Shown: positions 46,193-55,470 of the stretch, piece after piece
Position numbering within the stretch: the first letter of the stretch is position 1
How the letters are laid out: each line of letters starts with the position of its first letter
Origin: Paracoccaceae bacterium
GTDB taxonomy: Bacteria; Pseudomonadota; Alphaproteobacteria; Rhodobacterales; Rhodobacteraceae
DNA: 64,000 bases
Assembly (NCBI GenBank): GCA_033344815.1
Contig: JAWPMR010000001.1
Location: 4,698,136 to 4,762,135 of the forward strand
Reading direction: 5' to 3'
The notes under the pieces: generated by a model
Database searches by the model: none
What the model saw: only the letters and a program-made list of their open reading frames with translations
Told to the model about the DNA's origin: nothing
Translations under genes and position numbers: made by a program

Positions 46193-47224
46193 TTATTCCT
46201 CCATCACGCCTTTGCGGCCCATAAGGCCCCGCGGACGTGTCAGCAAGATGATGATTGCAACCAGATAGATGATGATCTGATTGATGCCCGGCAGGGTTTC
46301 CAGAACCACGGCCATGGAGGCGAAACTTTCAAGGATGCCCAGCAGGAACCCGGCCAGAACCGCACCCGAGAGAGAGCCCATGCCGCCCACAACAACCACA
46401 ACGAAACTGAGCACCAGAAAATCCATGCCCATATGGTAATTCGGCGAATTGATCGGCGCATACATAACACCTGCCAATCCCGCGACGGCCGCCGCGATGC
46501 CAAACATGATGGTGAAACGCTTGTCGATGTTGATGCCCAGAAGGCCTACGGTTTCACGGTCCGCCATGCCTGCACGCACAACCATCCCGAAGGTGGTGAA
46601 TTGCAGGAACGCAAACACCGCGCCGATGATGACAGCGGAAAAGGCGAAATAAACCAGCCGCCAGTAGGGGTAGATGATGGTATTGGGATCAAAACCCATC
46701 GCAGCGCCGAAGTCGAAGGACCCGCGGAACGCCTCAGGGGCGGGGGTCGGGATCGGGTTGGCACCGTAGAAATATTTGATGATTTCCTGCAAGACGATGG
46801 CAAGGCCGAAGGTCACGAGGATCTGGTCGGCATGCGGGCGCTTGTAGAAATGCTTGATCAAGCCGCGTTCCATCGCAAAACCGATGAACACCATGACCGG
46901 AATGGCAAAGAGAATGGAGATCGGCACCGCCCAGTCGATGATCGCATCGCCCGTGGTTTGGCCGAAAATATCATAAAGGTAAGGCACATCGACCTTCAGA
47001 GGATTGCCCAGAAAGTCGGTTTTGGTTTCGTCAATGACCTCATGGCTGAGAGTCAGAATGCGGCTGAGGGTGACGGCGCAGAACGCGCCGATCATAAAGA
47101 GCGCACCATGCGCAAAATTGACCACCCCGAGGGTGCCGAAAATCAATGTCAGACCCAGCGCGATCAGCGCATAGGCAGAGCCTTTGTCCAGGCCATTAAG
47201 AATTTGCAGGATAATTGCGTCCAT
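46193..47224 (-). CDS. Branched-chain/amide ABC permease, LivH family
   Basis: A 343-residue permease from ATG 47224 ([27 protein letters not shown]). It contains [42 protein letters not shown] and [25 protein letters not shown] periplasmic insertion (residues about 55-85) follows the second hydrophobic segment. It lies 91 bp behind the binding-protein gene, with a hairpin between. Confidence 0.92.
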   Translation of the reverse strand: MDAIILQILNGLDKGSAYALIALGLTLIFGTLGVVNFAHGALFMIGAFCAVTLSRILTLSHEVIDETKTDFLGNPLKVDVPYLYDIFGQTTGDAIIDWAVPISILFAIPVMVFIGFAMERGLIKHFYKRPHADQILVTFGLAIVLQEIIKYFYGANPIPTPAPEAFRGSFDFGAAMGFDPNTIIYPYWRLVYFAFSAVIIGAVFAFLQFTTFGMVVRAGMADRETVGLLGINIDKRFTIMFGIAAAVAGLAGVMYAPINSPNYHMGMDFLVLSFVVVVVGGMGSLSGAVLAGFLLGILESFASMAVVLETLPGINQIIIYLVAIIILLTRPRGLMGRKGVMEE

Positions 47225-47268
47225 GGTCCCACCTTCATGAAACGGTTTTGGCCCGGTGGCCGAAATCA

Positions 47269-47293
47269 CAGGGCGGAGGCATTCCCCGCCCTG
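47269..47293 (-). other. Hairpin behind the binding-protein gene
   Basis: CAGGGCGG (47269-47276) pairs perfectly with CCGCCCTG (47286-47293) around a nine-base loop, 22 bp after the binding-protein stop on the minus strand. No T-tract follows, so mRNA stabilisation is more likely than full termination. Confidence 0.7.
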
Positions 47294-47315
47294 CGCGTTT
47301 TACCGGCGTGTTTGA

Positions 47316-48665
47316 TCAGGCGCCCGGATTACAGGTGCCCAAAGAGCCGCCTGCCATCTGGGGGTGATCGGGCTCGTATGTGACCTGTGCGACTGGCGTC
47401 ACTTCGACGATCTCAAGAAGGTCGAACTCGGAGGTCGGGTTCTCTTTACCCTTCACAACCAGCACGTCCTTGAAGCACTGGTGATCTTCGGCACGGTAAA
47501 GTGTTGGACCATTGCCCATGCCGTCAAACTCAAAGCCTTCCAGCGCTTCGACAACGCCACAAGGATTGAATGTGCCCGCACGCTCACAAGCATCCGCATA
47601 AAGCAGCGCCTGAACGTAGCAGGTGTGCGCCGCCTGGCTGGGCGGGAAGCCGTATTTGGTGCCGAAGGATTTGACGAATGCTTTGGAGCCTTCATCCGTC
47701 AGCGACCAATGCCAGTTTGTCGAGCCAAAGATGCCTTTCACGTTAGCACCCGCACCCTTCGCCATCAGGCGGGAGTAGAGCGGTACGATGATCTCGAAGT
47801 TCTTGTTGTTGACCAGCTTGTCGCGCAGGCCGAACTGGACTGCATTGGTCAGCGAGTTGACCATGTTTCCGCCGTAGTGGTTCAGAACCAGAACATCCGC
47901 ACCCGATTGCAGAACCGGCGCGATATAGGAGGAGAAGTCGGTCTGTGTCAGCGGTGTTTTCACCGCGTTGACGGTTTCCCAGCCCATGGCTTCGGTGGAG
48001 GAACGTACGGCTTCTTCTGTGGTGTAACCCCAGTTGTAATCCGCTGTCAGGTGGTAGGCTTTACGGTCGGTGCCGTAGTTCGCCGCCAGAACGGGGGCGA
48101 GTGCCGCTCCAGACATGTAGGAGTTGAAGAAGTGGCGGAACCCGTTGGCACGCTTGTCTTTACCCGTGGTGTCGTTGGAGTGGGTCAGACCGGCCATGAA
48201 GATGACGCCGGCTTCCTGGCACAGCGCCTGAACAGCCACGGCCACACCGGAGGAGGACCCGCCCGTGATCATGATCGCGCCGTCTTTTTCAATCATCGAC
48301 TTGGCGGAGGCGCGTGCGGCGTCCGATTTCGTCTGTGTGTCGCCCGTGACATATTCGACTTTCTTGCCGAGGATGCCGTTGCCCGTCAGAGCCTTGGACG
48401 AGAATGTGTTCATCATACCAGCGTCGCCGCCACCGTTCAGGTGCTCAACTGCCAGTTCATAAGCGCGCAATTCGTCCGCGCCCTCATCCGCATAAGGACC
48501 GGACTGCGGGACGTTGAAGCCCAGTGTCACGGTGTCGCCTTGCGGTGCATTCAGATAGCCTGCATGTGCATCAGCACGCAGATACGTCGGCAGCGTCAGA
48601 CCGGCAGCCCCGGCGACCGCACCGGTCTTGATAAGACCACGACGCGTCAGTTTCGAATTGGACAT
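47316..48665 (-). CDS. Branched-chain/amide-type ABC binding protein with Tat signal
   Basis: A 449-residue protein from ATG 48665 (MSNSKLTRRGLIKTGAVAGAAGLTLP); the twin-arginine motif TRRGLIKTG suggests Tat export. A longer frame to 48797 has no ribosome-binding site at its head. The body shows VTLGFNVPQSGPYADEGADELRAYELAVEHLNGGGD, VEYVTGDTQTKSDAARASAKSMIEKDGAIMITGGSSSGVAVAVQALC and YHLTADYNWGYTTEEAV, as in UrtA/amide-binding members of the Liv family. Ligand unknown. Confidence 0.9.
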   Translation of the reverse strand: MSNSKLTRRGLIKTGAVAGAAGLTLPTYLRADAHAGYLNAPQGDTVTLGFNVPQSGPYADEGADELRAYELAVEHLNGGGDAGMMNTFSSKALTGNGILGKKVEYVTGDTQTKSDAARASAKSMIEKDGAIMITGGSSSGVAVAVQALCQEAGVIFMAGLTHSNDTTGKDKRANGFRHFFNSYMSGAALAPVLAANYGTDRKAYHLTADYNWGYTTEEAVRSSTEAMGWETVNAVKTPLTQTDFSSYIAPVLQSGADVLVLNHYGGNMVNSLTNAVQFGLRDKLVNNKNFEIIVPLYSRLMAKGAGANVKGIFGSTNWHWSLTDEGSKAFVKSFGTKYGFPPSQAAHTCYVQALLYADACERAGTFNPCGVVEALEGFEFDGMGNGPTLYRAEDHQCFKDVLVVKGKENPTSEFDLLEIVEVTPVAQVTYEPDHPQMAGGSLGTCNPGA

Positions 48666-48902
48666 TGAAATCCTCCCAGAAGTTAAAATCACACGTTCGG
48701 CTTTCTTCCTCTCAGCCGGACGCGCAAGGCACAATGGTGCAAAGTCCTTATCGCCCAGTTTCAGAAAATGTCGCAACAAGTGCTTTGAAATGCTCATTTA
48801 TTTTGTAAACGAATGCACAAGATCTCTAGGCTAATTGTAAATTAACTGATATTGCAGTGCAGAAAGCTGTTGAAAAGGCGCGATATTACCGAAGGGGTCT
48901 GA
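48666..48902. promoter_or_regulatory. Divergent promoter region with TTGTAAA pair
   Basis: The 237-bp gap between the binding-protein and regulator genes becomes AT-rich near the regulator. TTGTAAA occurs at 48803-48809 and 48835-48841 (32 bp apart, about three helical turns). AGGGGTCTGA precedes the regulator ATG. A role in autoregulation by the neighbouring helix-turn-helix protein is only a guess. Confidence 0.35.
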
Positions 48903-50192
48903 ATGCCACGAGAGGGATTAACCGGCAGCCGAATTCGTGAAAGGCGCTCTGTCGCGGGATTGCGTCAGGCTGACCTTGCACGCAGTCTGGGAATATCCGC
49001 CTCCTATCTCAACCTAATCGAGCATAATCGCCGCAGAATCGGCGGTAAGTTGCTTCTCGACATCGCGCGACTGCTCAAGGTTGAGCCCTCCATGCTGACG
49101 GAGGGCGCGGAGGCCGCCCTGATCGCGACCCTGCGGGAGGCTGCCACCAGCGCAAATCTTTCCGTTTCCGAAACCACACGTGCGGATGAACTGGCGGGCC
49201 GTTTTCCGGCCTGGGCGGAGGTGCTGGCGACGGGACACAGGCGCATTGCAACATTGGAACGCACGGTTGAGACGCTCTCGGACCGGTTGACCCATGATCC
49301 GCATTTGGCGGCTTCGGTGCATGAACTGCTGACCACCGCCGCCGCAATCCGCTCGACTGCGGCCATTCTGGCAGATGAGGGTGAGTTGACCGAGGAATGG
49401 CGTAATAAGTTTCATGCCAATATCAATGAAGACAGTCGCCGGCTTGCGGAAAGCTCAAAGTCTCTGGTGGAATATCTCGATGCCAGTCAGGGCGTTGAGG
49501 ATGCCGCGGCCAGCCCACAAGACGAAGTCGAAGCCTTTCTGAACGAGCATGATCATTCTTTTGACGCGCTGGAGATGGGGTTGACCGATCCGGATGCCAT
49601 TCTCAACGCCGCGCCCAGTTTGAAATCCAATGGCGCGCGTTACATGGCATGGGGGATCCTGGCGCAGATCGTGCAGGATGCGCGCGCCGTGTCCAAGCCG
49701 GCCTTTGATGCCGCATTGGACACGCATGGACCGGACCCGGTCCGCATTGCGCGCGCGCTGGGTGCGCCAATATCTCTGGTCTTGCGGCGCATGGCTCTGC
49801 GCCCTGCATTGGATGCGGGTCTTGTGGTGTGCGACCGGGCGGGCAGCTTTCTATTCCGAAAACCGACAACCGGATTTGTCATCCCGCGTTTCGGGTCCGC
49901 CTGTGCGCTTTGGCCTCTATATGCGGCTTTGAGCCAGCCGGGGCAGGTGATCCACACACCTTTGGTGCAGTTGGGGCGCGGCCGTGCCCGGTTTGAGTGT
50001 TACGCCGTTGCCGAAGTCGTTGGACACCCGGTCTATAATCAAGCGCCCCTGGTGCAGGCGGCCATGCTGGTGGTGCCCAACGCCTCAATTGAAGATCGCA
50101 ATGCTCTGGAAGTTGGTGCGACCTGTGGCGTTTGCCCGCGTGAGACCTGCCCGGGACGGCGCGAGCCCTCTATTCTCAGCCTTGGGATTTAA
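48903..50192 (+). CDS. XRE-family regulator of the ScfR/RamB type (DUF2083 C-terminus)
   Basis: A 429-residue regulator. Residues about 8-65 are an XRE helix-turn-helix (RIRERRSVAGLRQADLARSLGISASYLNLIEHNRRRIGG). The long middle and C-terminus end in the Cys-rich GATCGVCPRETCPGRREPSIL, typical of the short-chain-fatty-acid regulators (ScfR, RamB, PrpC-type activators). The IrrE-like peptidase region of some relatives appears degenerate here. Such proteins respond to acyl-CoA levels and control acetate or propionate use. A two-component system follows on the same strand after 129 bp. Confidence 0.82.
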   Translation: MPREGLTGSRIRERRSVAGLRQADLARSLGISASYLNLIEHNRRRIGGKLLLDIARLLKVEPSMLTEGAEAALIATLREAATSANLSVSETTRADELAGRFPAWAEVLATGHRRIATLERTVETLSDRLTHDPHLAASVHELLTTAAAIRSTAAILADEGELTEEWRNKFHANINEDSRRLAESSKSLVEYLDASQGVEDAAASPQDEVEAFLNEHDHSFDALEMGLTDPDAILNAAPSLKSNGARYMAWGILAQIVQDARAVSKPAFDAALDTHGPDPVRIARALGAPISLVLRRMALRPALDAGLVVCDRAGSFLFRKPTTGFVIPRFGSACALWPLYAALSQPGQVIHTPLVQLGRGRARFECYAVAEVVGHPVYNQAPLVQAAMLVVPNASIEDRNALEVGATCGVCPRETCPGRREPSILSLGI

Positions 50193-50321
50193 CGAAGGGG
50201 CGATACACAGATCGCGGGGTTAGGTTTTGACAGCGTGTCCAAAACCATTGATAGTTTGACAACCGTACTGAGGGAGGCAGGCCGCAGGTCTGACAGGGCG
50301 GTGATCTGGGAGGAGACCAGC

Positions 50322-50705
50322 ATGGGCAAAAGCGTGCTTCTGGTGGAGGATGAGCTGAACATCGTGGAGGCGATCAGGTTTTTACTCAGTCGAGAGGGCT
50401 GGCAAGTGGACGCGCATTCAAACGGTGCGGACGCCGCAGAGGTGATCCGCGCGCGTAAGCCTGATCTGGTTGTCCTAGATGTGATGCTGCCGGGAAAAAG
50501 CGGTTTTGATATTCTGGATGAATTGCGCGGTCACGATCAAACCGTTGATCTGCCGGTATTGATGTTGACCGCGCGCGGGCAAAGCCGAGACCGCGAGATG
50601 GCAGAGAAGGCGGGCGTCAGCCGTTTCATGACCAAGCCCTTTTCAAACACCGAAGTGCTGACGGCAGTGCGCGATTTGCTTTACGTCCACGGACAAAGGA
50701 CCTGA
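50322..50705 (+). CDS. Single-domain response regulator
   Basis: A 127-residue receiver domain alone, starting at ATG 50322 behind GGAGGAGACC. Acidic pocket Asp10/Glu11 (LLVEDELN), phospho-acceptor Asp53 (VVLDVMLPG), Thr in MLTARG, and Lys105 (FMTKPFS) are all present. There is no output domain, so it must act by protein contact or in a phosphorelay. Three bases separate it from the small membrane protein, and the symporter-kinase follows. It is presumably the kinase's partner. Confidence 0.9.
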   Translation: MGKSVLLVEDELNIVEAIRFLLSREGWQVDAHSNGADAAEVIRARKPDLVVLDVMLPGKSGFDILDELRGHDQTVDLPVLMLTARGQSRDREMAEKAGVSRFMTKPFSNTEVLTAVRDLLYVHGQRT

Positions 50706-50708
50706 CAG

Positions 50709-50987
50709 GTGGCGCGACCGGGCACCCCTCTGTTCTTGGAGCGCAGCGGTTACCGCCAGCGCCGGGTCATGGATGCGGTGCGGTTGCTGGCCATTCTGGG
50801 TGCCGGTTTGTGGATGCTGCCGCTGTTGTGGCCCTCAGCGCAGGTTGGCGCCCCCGAAGCGGTGCCTTTGTCGCGTGCCCTCTCATACGTTTTCGGTGTT
50901 TGGGCGGCGCTGATCGCTGCGGCCTATCTGCTGGCGCGACAACTTCGCCGAATTCCCGAAGAAACGGATGAAACCGAGGCCCTGTGA
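50709..50987 (+). CDS. Small two-span membrane protein
   Basis: A 92-residue protein with GTG start at 50709. Two hydrophobic segments (AVRLLAILGAGLWMLPLLW and ALSYVFGVWAALIAAAYLLA) flank a short periplasmic loop; the C-terminus is acidic (RRIPEETDETEAL). Small hydrophobic proteins next to symporter-type kinases are known (CbrX near CbrA, DUF485/DUF4212-type beside acetate symporters). It overlaps the kinase gene by one base (TGATG), so the two proteins are probably made in equal amounts. Confidence 0.8.
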   Translation: MARPGTPLFLERSGYRQRRVMDAVRLLAILGAGLWMLPLLWPSAQVGAPEAVPLSRALSYVFGVWAALIAAAYLLARQLRRIPEETDETEAL

Positions 50988-53680
50988 TGGCGTCCCTGAA
51001 TGTCCTCGTCGTGGTCTCGCTTGCTTATGTGTTCTTGTTGTTCTGTGTGGCCTTTGCCGCGGAACGCGCGGGCGTGCGCGGAAAGGCAGGGTGGTTGTTG
51101 CGCTCGCCGCTTGTCTACACACTTTCCTTGTCGATCTATTGCACCGCCTGGACGTTTTATGGTGCGGTGGGCTATGCTGCGCGCTCGGGGCTTGAATACC
51201 TGACGATTTATCTGGGCCCCAGTCTGGTGATCATCGGGTGGTGGTGGATCCTGCGCCGCCTTGTGCGCATCGGGCGCAGTCACAAGGTGACCTCCATCGC
51301 GGATTTGATTTCCTCGCGATATGGCAAATCAAACGGGCTGGCGATTGTCGTGACGATCATGGCTGTGATTGGCGTAACGCCTTATATTGCCTTGCAACTT
51401 CAATCTGTCACGGCCTCCTTGTCCATTTTTGCGGCCGCCGGTGAGGTCGGCATTTCCGATGGGGCGGAGGCGCGCGCCGCGGGGTTGTGGATCGCCATTG
51501 GCTTGGCCTTGTTCACGGTGCTGTTCGGGACACGCAACCTCAACGTCAACGAGCGTCAGCATGGTGTCGTGATCGCCGTTGCCGTCGAAGCGGTGGTCAA
51601 ATTGATTGCGCTGCTGGCGGTAGGCGTTTTTGTGGTCTGGGGCATCGCAGGCGGTGTGTCCGAAACGCTGGCGCGCATTGATGCTTCTTCCTTGGGCACG
51701 TGGGAGATGGATGGCAGCCGCTGGGCAGGGCTGACTTTTGTGTCCGCCGCAGCATTCCTCTGCCTGCCCCGTATGTTTCAGGTCATGGTGGTCGAAAACG
51801 ATGACGAGCGTCACCTGCAAATCGCCAGTTGGGCGTTTCCTCTATACTTGATGCTGATGAGTCTTTTCGTCGTGCCCATAGCGGTCATTGGGCTCGATCT
51901 CTTGCCCGCCGGGTCCAACCCGGATTTCTTTGTACTGAGCCTGCCCCTCAGCCAGGGGCGTGAAAATCTGGCGATGCTCAGCTTTCTGGGGGGTTTTTCC
52001 TCAGCGACTTCAATGGTGATCGTGGCAACACTGGCGCTCTCGACAATGGTGTCCAACCACGTGGTCATGCCTATTTTTCTGTATGTGCAGCAAGGTGGCG
52101 CGACGCAATCTGGCGACGTGCGAAATGTCGTGATCCTGTCCCGGCGACTGTCGATTCTGGCGATCATCGGTTTTGGGTATATTTATTATCGCATCTCTGG
52201 CGGATCCGGGGCGCTGGCAGCGATCGGTTTGATTTCCTTCGCCGGTGTGGCGCAGTTTCTGCCGGCCATGTTGGGCGGGATCGTTTGGCGCGGTGCCACG
52301 CGGGCAGGCGCATTTGTCGGTCTGGGTGTCGGGTTTTCGCTTTGGGTGTTCACGATGCTGTTGCCTAGTTTTGGGCCGGGCGCTGTGCTGAGCCTCAGCA
52401 CATTTGAAAATGGTCTTTGGGGGCTGGCGTGGCTGCGCCCGCAAGCACTTTTCGACATCTCCGGCTTGGACCCGACGATCCATGCAATTTTCTGGAGCCT
52501 GTTGTTGAATGTCATGAGCTTTGTACTGGTATCGCTCATGACCTTCCCGCGTCCTTTGGAGCGGTTGCAGGGCGCGCAATTTGTGAATGTTTTTGATCAT
52601 TCGGCGCAAAACCGCGGCTGGCATGCGTCGGTTGCCGAAAGCGAAGACCTGATGATCATGGCGCAGCGTATCCTGGGCGCGCGCGAAGCACAGCGTCTGT
52701 TTCGCACAGAGGCTGAAGCGCAGGGGCGTGGCGACTATCTGCCTGAGCCCAATGCAGATTTCTTGCAACGTCTGGAGCGTGAGCTGGGCAGTTCTGTGGG
52801 GGGGGCCACGGCGCATGCCATGATCAGCCAGATTGTTGGCGGGAGCGCTGTTTCGGTACAGGATCTGTTGGCCGTGGCGGACGAATCTGCACAATTGCTG
52901 GAATATTCCAACCGGCTCGAAGCCAAATCGCGTGAATTGAGCCAGACGGCGGCGCAACTGCGGGACGCCAACGCGAAACTTGTTCAACTCAGTGACCAGA
53001 AAGACGCCTTTCTCAGTCAGATCAGCCATGAATTGCGCACGCCGATGACCTCCATTCGCGCCTTTTCGGAGATCTTGCGCGATACTGATGGTCTGGGTCC
53101 GATGGAGAAAAGGAAATACGCCAATATCATCCACGTCGAGGCCATTCGGCTGACCCGGCTATTGGACGATCTGCTGGACCTGAGCGTGCTGGAAAACGGA
53201 CAGGTAACGCTCAATCAGCAAAGCGGCAGTCTCGTTGACGTTCTGGATCAGGCCATTGCCATGGCGCAGGCCAGTGAGGCGCGGTCCATATCGTTCAAAC
53301 GCAGGCGCGTGCAGGAAACCGTGACGCTGAACACCGATCTTGATCGGCTCAGTCAGGTGTTTATCAACCTGATCACAAACGCGCAAAAATACTGCGCATC
53401 CGATCATCCGGAGTTGCGCATCGATGTGGGTCAACTGGACGACGTTATCACAATTGACTTTGTTGATAACGGGCGGGGCATTGCGCCAACATCGCGTGAG
53501 GTCATGTTCGAAAAATTTTCCCGGATTGGCGCTGAGGAGGGCAAGGGCGCCGGACTTGGATTGGCAATTTGCCGTGAAATTATGGCCCGTCTGGGCGGTG
53601 ACGTCAGCTATCTGGATGGCACTGGGGGCACCGCTTTTCGCGTGACTTTGCCAAACGCGCGCGCTCTGGCGGCGCAGTGA
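50987..53680 (+). CDS. Sodium:solute-symporter-type sensor histidine kinase (CbrA-like)
   Basis: An 897-residue fusion. Residues about 1-520 form a many-pass sodium:solute symporter domain (SHKVTSIADLISSRYGKSNGLAIVVTIMAVIGVTPYIALQL, FGTRNLNVNERQHGVV, FVSAAAFLCLPRMFQVMVVEN). A coiled linker follows (residues about 635-670), then HisKA with His681 in QISHELRTPMTS, and HATPase motifs NLITNAQKYC, DNGRGIAP, GAGLGLAICREI. It probably senses a transported solute. The neighbouring ScfR-like regulator suggests acetate or another short organic acid, but that is inference. The ATG at 50987 (TGATG) is preferred over GTG 50984. Confidence 0.92.
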   Translation: MASLNVLVVVSLAYVFLLFCVAFAAERAGVRGKAGWLLRSPLVYTLSLSIYCTAWTFYGAVGYAARSGLEYLTIYLGPSLVIIGWWWILRRLVRIGRSHKVTSIADLISSRYGKSNGLAIVVTIMAVIGVTPYIALQLQSVTASLSIFAAAGEVGISDGAEARAAGLWIAIGLALFTVLFGTRNLNVNERQHGVVIAVAVEAVVKLIALLAVGVFVVWGIAGGVSETLARIDASSLGTWEMDGSRWAGLTFVSAAAFLCLPRMFQVMVVENDDERHLQIASWAFPLYLMLMSLFVVPIAVIGLDLLPAGSNPDFFVLSLPLSQGRENLAMLSFLGGFSSATSMVIVATLALSTMVSNHVVMPIFLYVQQGGATQSGDVRNVVILSRRLSILAIIGFGYIYYRISGGSGALAAIGLISFAGVAQFLPAMLGGIVWRGATRAGAFVGLGVGFSLWVFTMLLPSFGPGAVLSLSTFENGLWGLAWLRPQALFDISGLDPTIHAIFWSLLLNVMSFVLVSLMTFPRPLERLQGAQFVNVFDHSAQNRGWHASVAESEDLMIMAQRILGAREAQRLFRTEAEAQGRGDYLPEPNADFLQRLERELGSSVGGATAHAMISQIVGGSAVSVQDLLAVADESAQLLEYSNRLEAKSRELSQTAAQLRDANAKLVQLSDQKDAFLSQISHELRTPMTSIRAFSEILRDTDGLGPMEKRKYANIIHVEAIRLTRLLDDLLDLSVLENGQVTLNQQSGSLVDVLDQAIAMAQASEARSISFKRRRVQETVTLNTDLDRLSQVFINLITNAQKYCASDHPELRIDVGQLDDVITIDFVDNGRGIAPTSREVMFEKFSRIGAEEGKGAGLGLAICREIMARLGGDVSYLDGTGGTAFRVTLPNARALAAQ

Positions 53681-53803
53681 TTTCGTCCAATATTTTGGCC
53701 ATGATCAAAACGACATAAAGGCTATGGTAACGATTGACGTCTATTCCTTCGGCCAGAAGACCCCGCAAAGAATGCGGTTCGGGTGATTTGACAAGGGCCA
53801 TCA

Positions 53804-55030
53804 ATGTCAATTTTGCAGCGCAAAGCGCAGGCAGGCAAACAAGAACATCAGGCTCGGGCCATGTCCGTGCCCAAGGCGTTGCGCGTGAGCATTGCCAAGA
53901 TTGCAGATGATGTTTTCGAAATGGCGCTTGCAGTCATCGGCGCGACGCAGGAACGCTGCGAGGGTGATGCAATAAGCGACAAGGTAGAAGAGGGCGCGTT
54001 GCTTGTTGTGATGGACGGACCTCAGGGAATCGTCGGCGGCGTCATGGTCGGACCTGAACTCGTGGGTGCCATGATCCAGCAACAGACGATGGGGACAGTC
54101 TCAAAAACCGCCTCCTCCGAGCGCGAGCTGACATCAACAGACGCCGCCCTTTGCGCCCCACTTTTGGACGCAATGTTTGAGCGTGCGCACGCGCTTCTGG
54201 AAACTGATGCGGACAGGGATATTCTATGTCCTTACAAATTCGGGGCACGCGTCGAAGACAAACGGCTCATGTCCCTCGCGCTGGATAAATCAGAATATCA
54301 CGTCATCAAACTGACAATTGATGTTGCGGGTGGAGCTTATCAGTCTGCTTTGACGCTCTTTTTGCCGGTCCTCGAGAAGGGCGCTGGCCTCGTCCTGGCC
54401 GATGAGCCGGAAATCAAAAAGCCGCCCCGGACTCTGGAAAAGACGGTCATGAACATTCATGCCGATCTCACGGCAGTTTTGGATCGCGTCAGACTTCCCC
54501 TCTCAGAACTGGGCAAGTTGATGCCGGGAGACATCCTCTCGCTCAATCCTGACGCATTCGATACTGTTGAAATTATGACCCGCGATCGCCGCATGATCAG
54601 CCGCGGCGCGATGGGACAGCTTGAGGGCAAGCGCGCCATTCAACTCATCGACCCGAATGCGGCTACAAAGAGTTCAAATGGGGGATCCGAGGACCTGGGA
54701 CACATGGAATTGTCACCGGTCCAACCGATGAACAGCGCAGTTTCAGAAGACGTAGCGGGTGGGCTACCCGGTATGGATATTGGCGCTATTGATCATGAAT
54801 CGCCAGAGGTTTCCGACCTGCCGGACCTGCCTGATCTACCAGACCTGCCAGCTTTGGAAGGCGATGAGAAATTGCCCGATTTTTCGGATCTACCGGGATT
54901 GTCGGATGATGACGCCTTGCCGGAATTGCCAGACCTGCCCGAGCTTTCCGACATGCCGGAGCTTCCCGATCTCGACGGGGGCGAGGACTTGCCAGAATTA
55001 GGCGATATACCCGATTTCAAAATCGCCTGA
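53804..55030 (+). CDS. FliM/FliN-like flagellar switch protein with acidic PDLP tail
   Basis: A 408-residue protein. Residues about 20-190 correspond to a FliM-like middle domain (MSVPKALRVSIAKIADDVFEMALAVIGATQ, MDGPQGIVGGVMVGPELVGAMIQQQTMG). Residues about 215-290 look like a SpoA/FliN domain (TVMNIHADLTAVLDRVRLPLSELGKLMPGDILSL, MTRDRRMISRGAMGQLEGKRAIQL). Residues 337-408 are an acidic low-complexity tail built on LPDLP, LPELP and LSD repeats. It is not within a flagellar cluster here. It could tune the motor switch or bind a chemotaxis-type partner; the tail's role is unknown. Confidence 0.75.
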   Translation: MSILQRKAQAGKQEHQARAMSVPKALRVSIAKIADDVFEMALAVIGATQERCEGDAISDKVEEGALLVVMDGPQGIVGGVMVGPELVGAMIQQQTMGTVSKTASSERELTSTDAALCAPLLDAMFERAHALLETDADRDILCPYKFGARVEDKRLMSLALDKSEYHVIKLTIDVAGGAYQSALTLFLPVLEKGAGLVLADEPEIKKPPRTLEKTVMNIHADLTAVLDRVRLPLSELGKLMPGDILSLNPDAFDTVEIMTRDRRMISRGAMGQLEGKRAIQLIDPNAATKSSNGGSEDLGHMELSPVQPMNSAVSEDVAGGLPGMDIGAIDHESPEVSDLPDLPDLPDLPALEGDEKLPDFSDLPGLSDDDALPELPDLPELSDMPELPDLDGGEDLPELGDIPDFKIA

Positions 55031-55035
55031 GGAGA

Positions 55036-55470
55036 CTATCGGGTTTTGGCAGACCTGATCGCCTCAAAAGTGTCGCGCAGGTTTTCCAGATCATAGCCCC
55101 CGGCGCGTGCGGCCTGAATGATCTGATCTGCGGACAAGTCTTGTGCCGCCGATAATGCCCAGGCAATTGTGGACCGCGTTCCCGATGCACAATAGGCCAG
55201 GACAGGCCCATCACAGGCCTCCATCACCGCGCCGTTCGCTGCGATGACATCAGGCGTCATGGTTTGATGCGTCAGGGGGTGTACGGCAAATTCCAATCCC
55301 GCGGCGCTGGCGGCCTCGGCCAAGACCTCGCTGTGATGGCTTGGCGGGATTTCAATGTCCGGTCTGTTGCACAGGACAAGTTTTATGCCAGTCGCTGCAA
55401 TCTGGGGCATGTCCTCTGCTGAAATCTGCGGTGCTGCATAAAAGCGGGGGGTGATCTGGCGCATATCCAT
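55036..55470 (-). CDS. TIGR01244/DUF442 protein (Blh-type phosphatase or sulfurtransferase)
   Basis: A 144-residue protein, taking ATG 55470 (MDMRQITPRFYAAPQIS); ATG 55464 is equally possible, and the first of these lies in the arm of a perfect inverted repeat. The family is the N-terminal part of bacterial Blh proteins; the dual-specificity-phosphatase-like active site is VLAYCASGTRSTIAW (Cys and Arg present). In other bacteria it accompanies a persulfide dioxygenase and YeeE/YedE membrane proteins in sulfide/biofilm (bigR-type) operons, just as here. Confidence 0.85.
   Translation of the reverse strand: MDMRQITPRFYAAPQISAEDMPQIAATGIKLVLCNRPDIEIPPSHHSEVLAEAASAAGLEFAVHPLTHQTMTPDVIAANGAVMEACDGPVLAYCASGTRSTIAWALSAAQDLSADQIIQAARAGGYDLENLRDTFEAIRSAKTR

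Noticed and set aside
54812-55030. CRISPR-like or tandem DNA repeat in the PDLP region
   Set aside because: The periodicity is at protein level (LPDLP/LPELP) with varied codons; there are no spacers or identical repeats.
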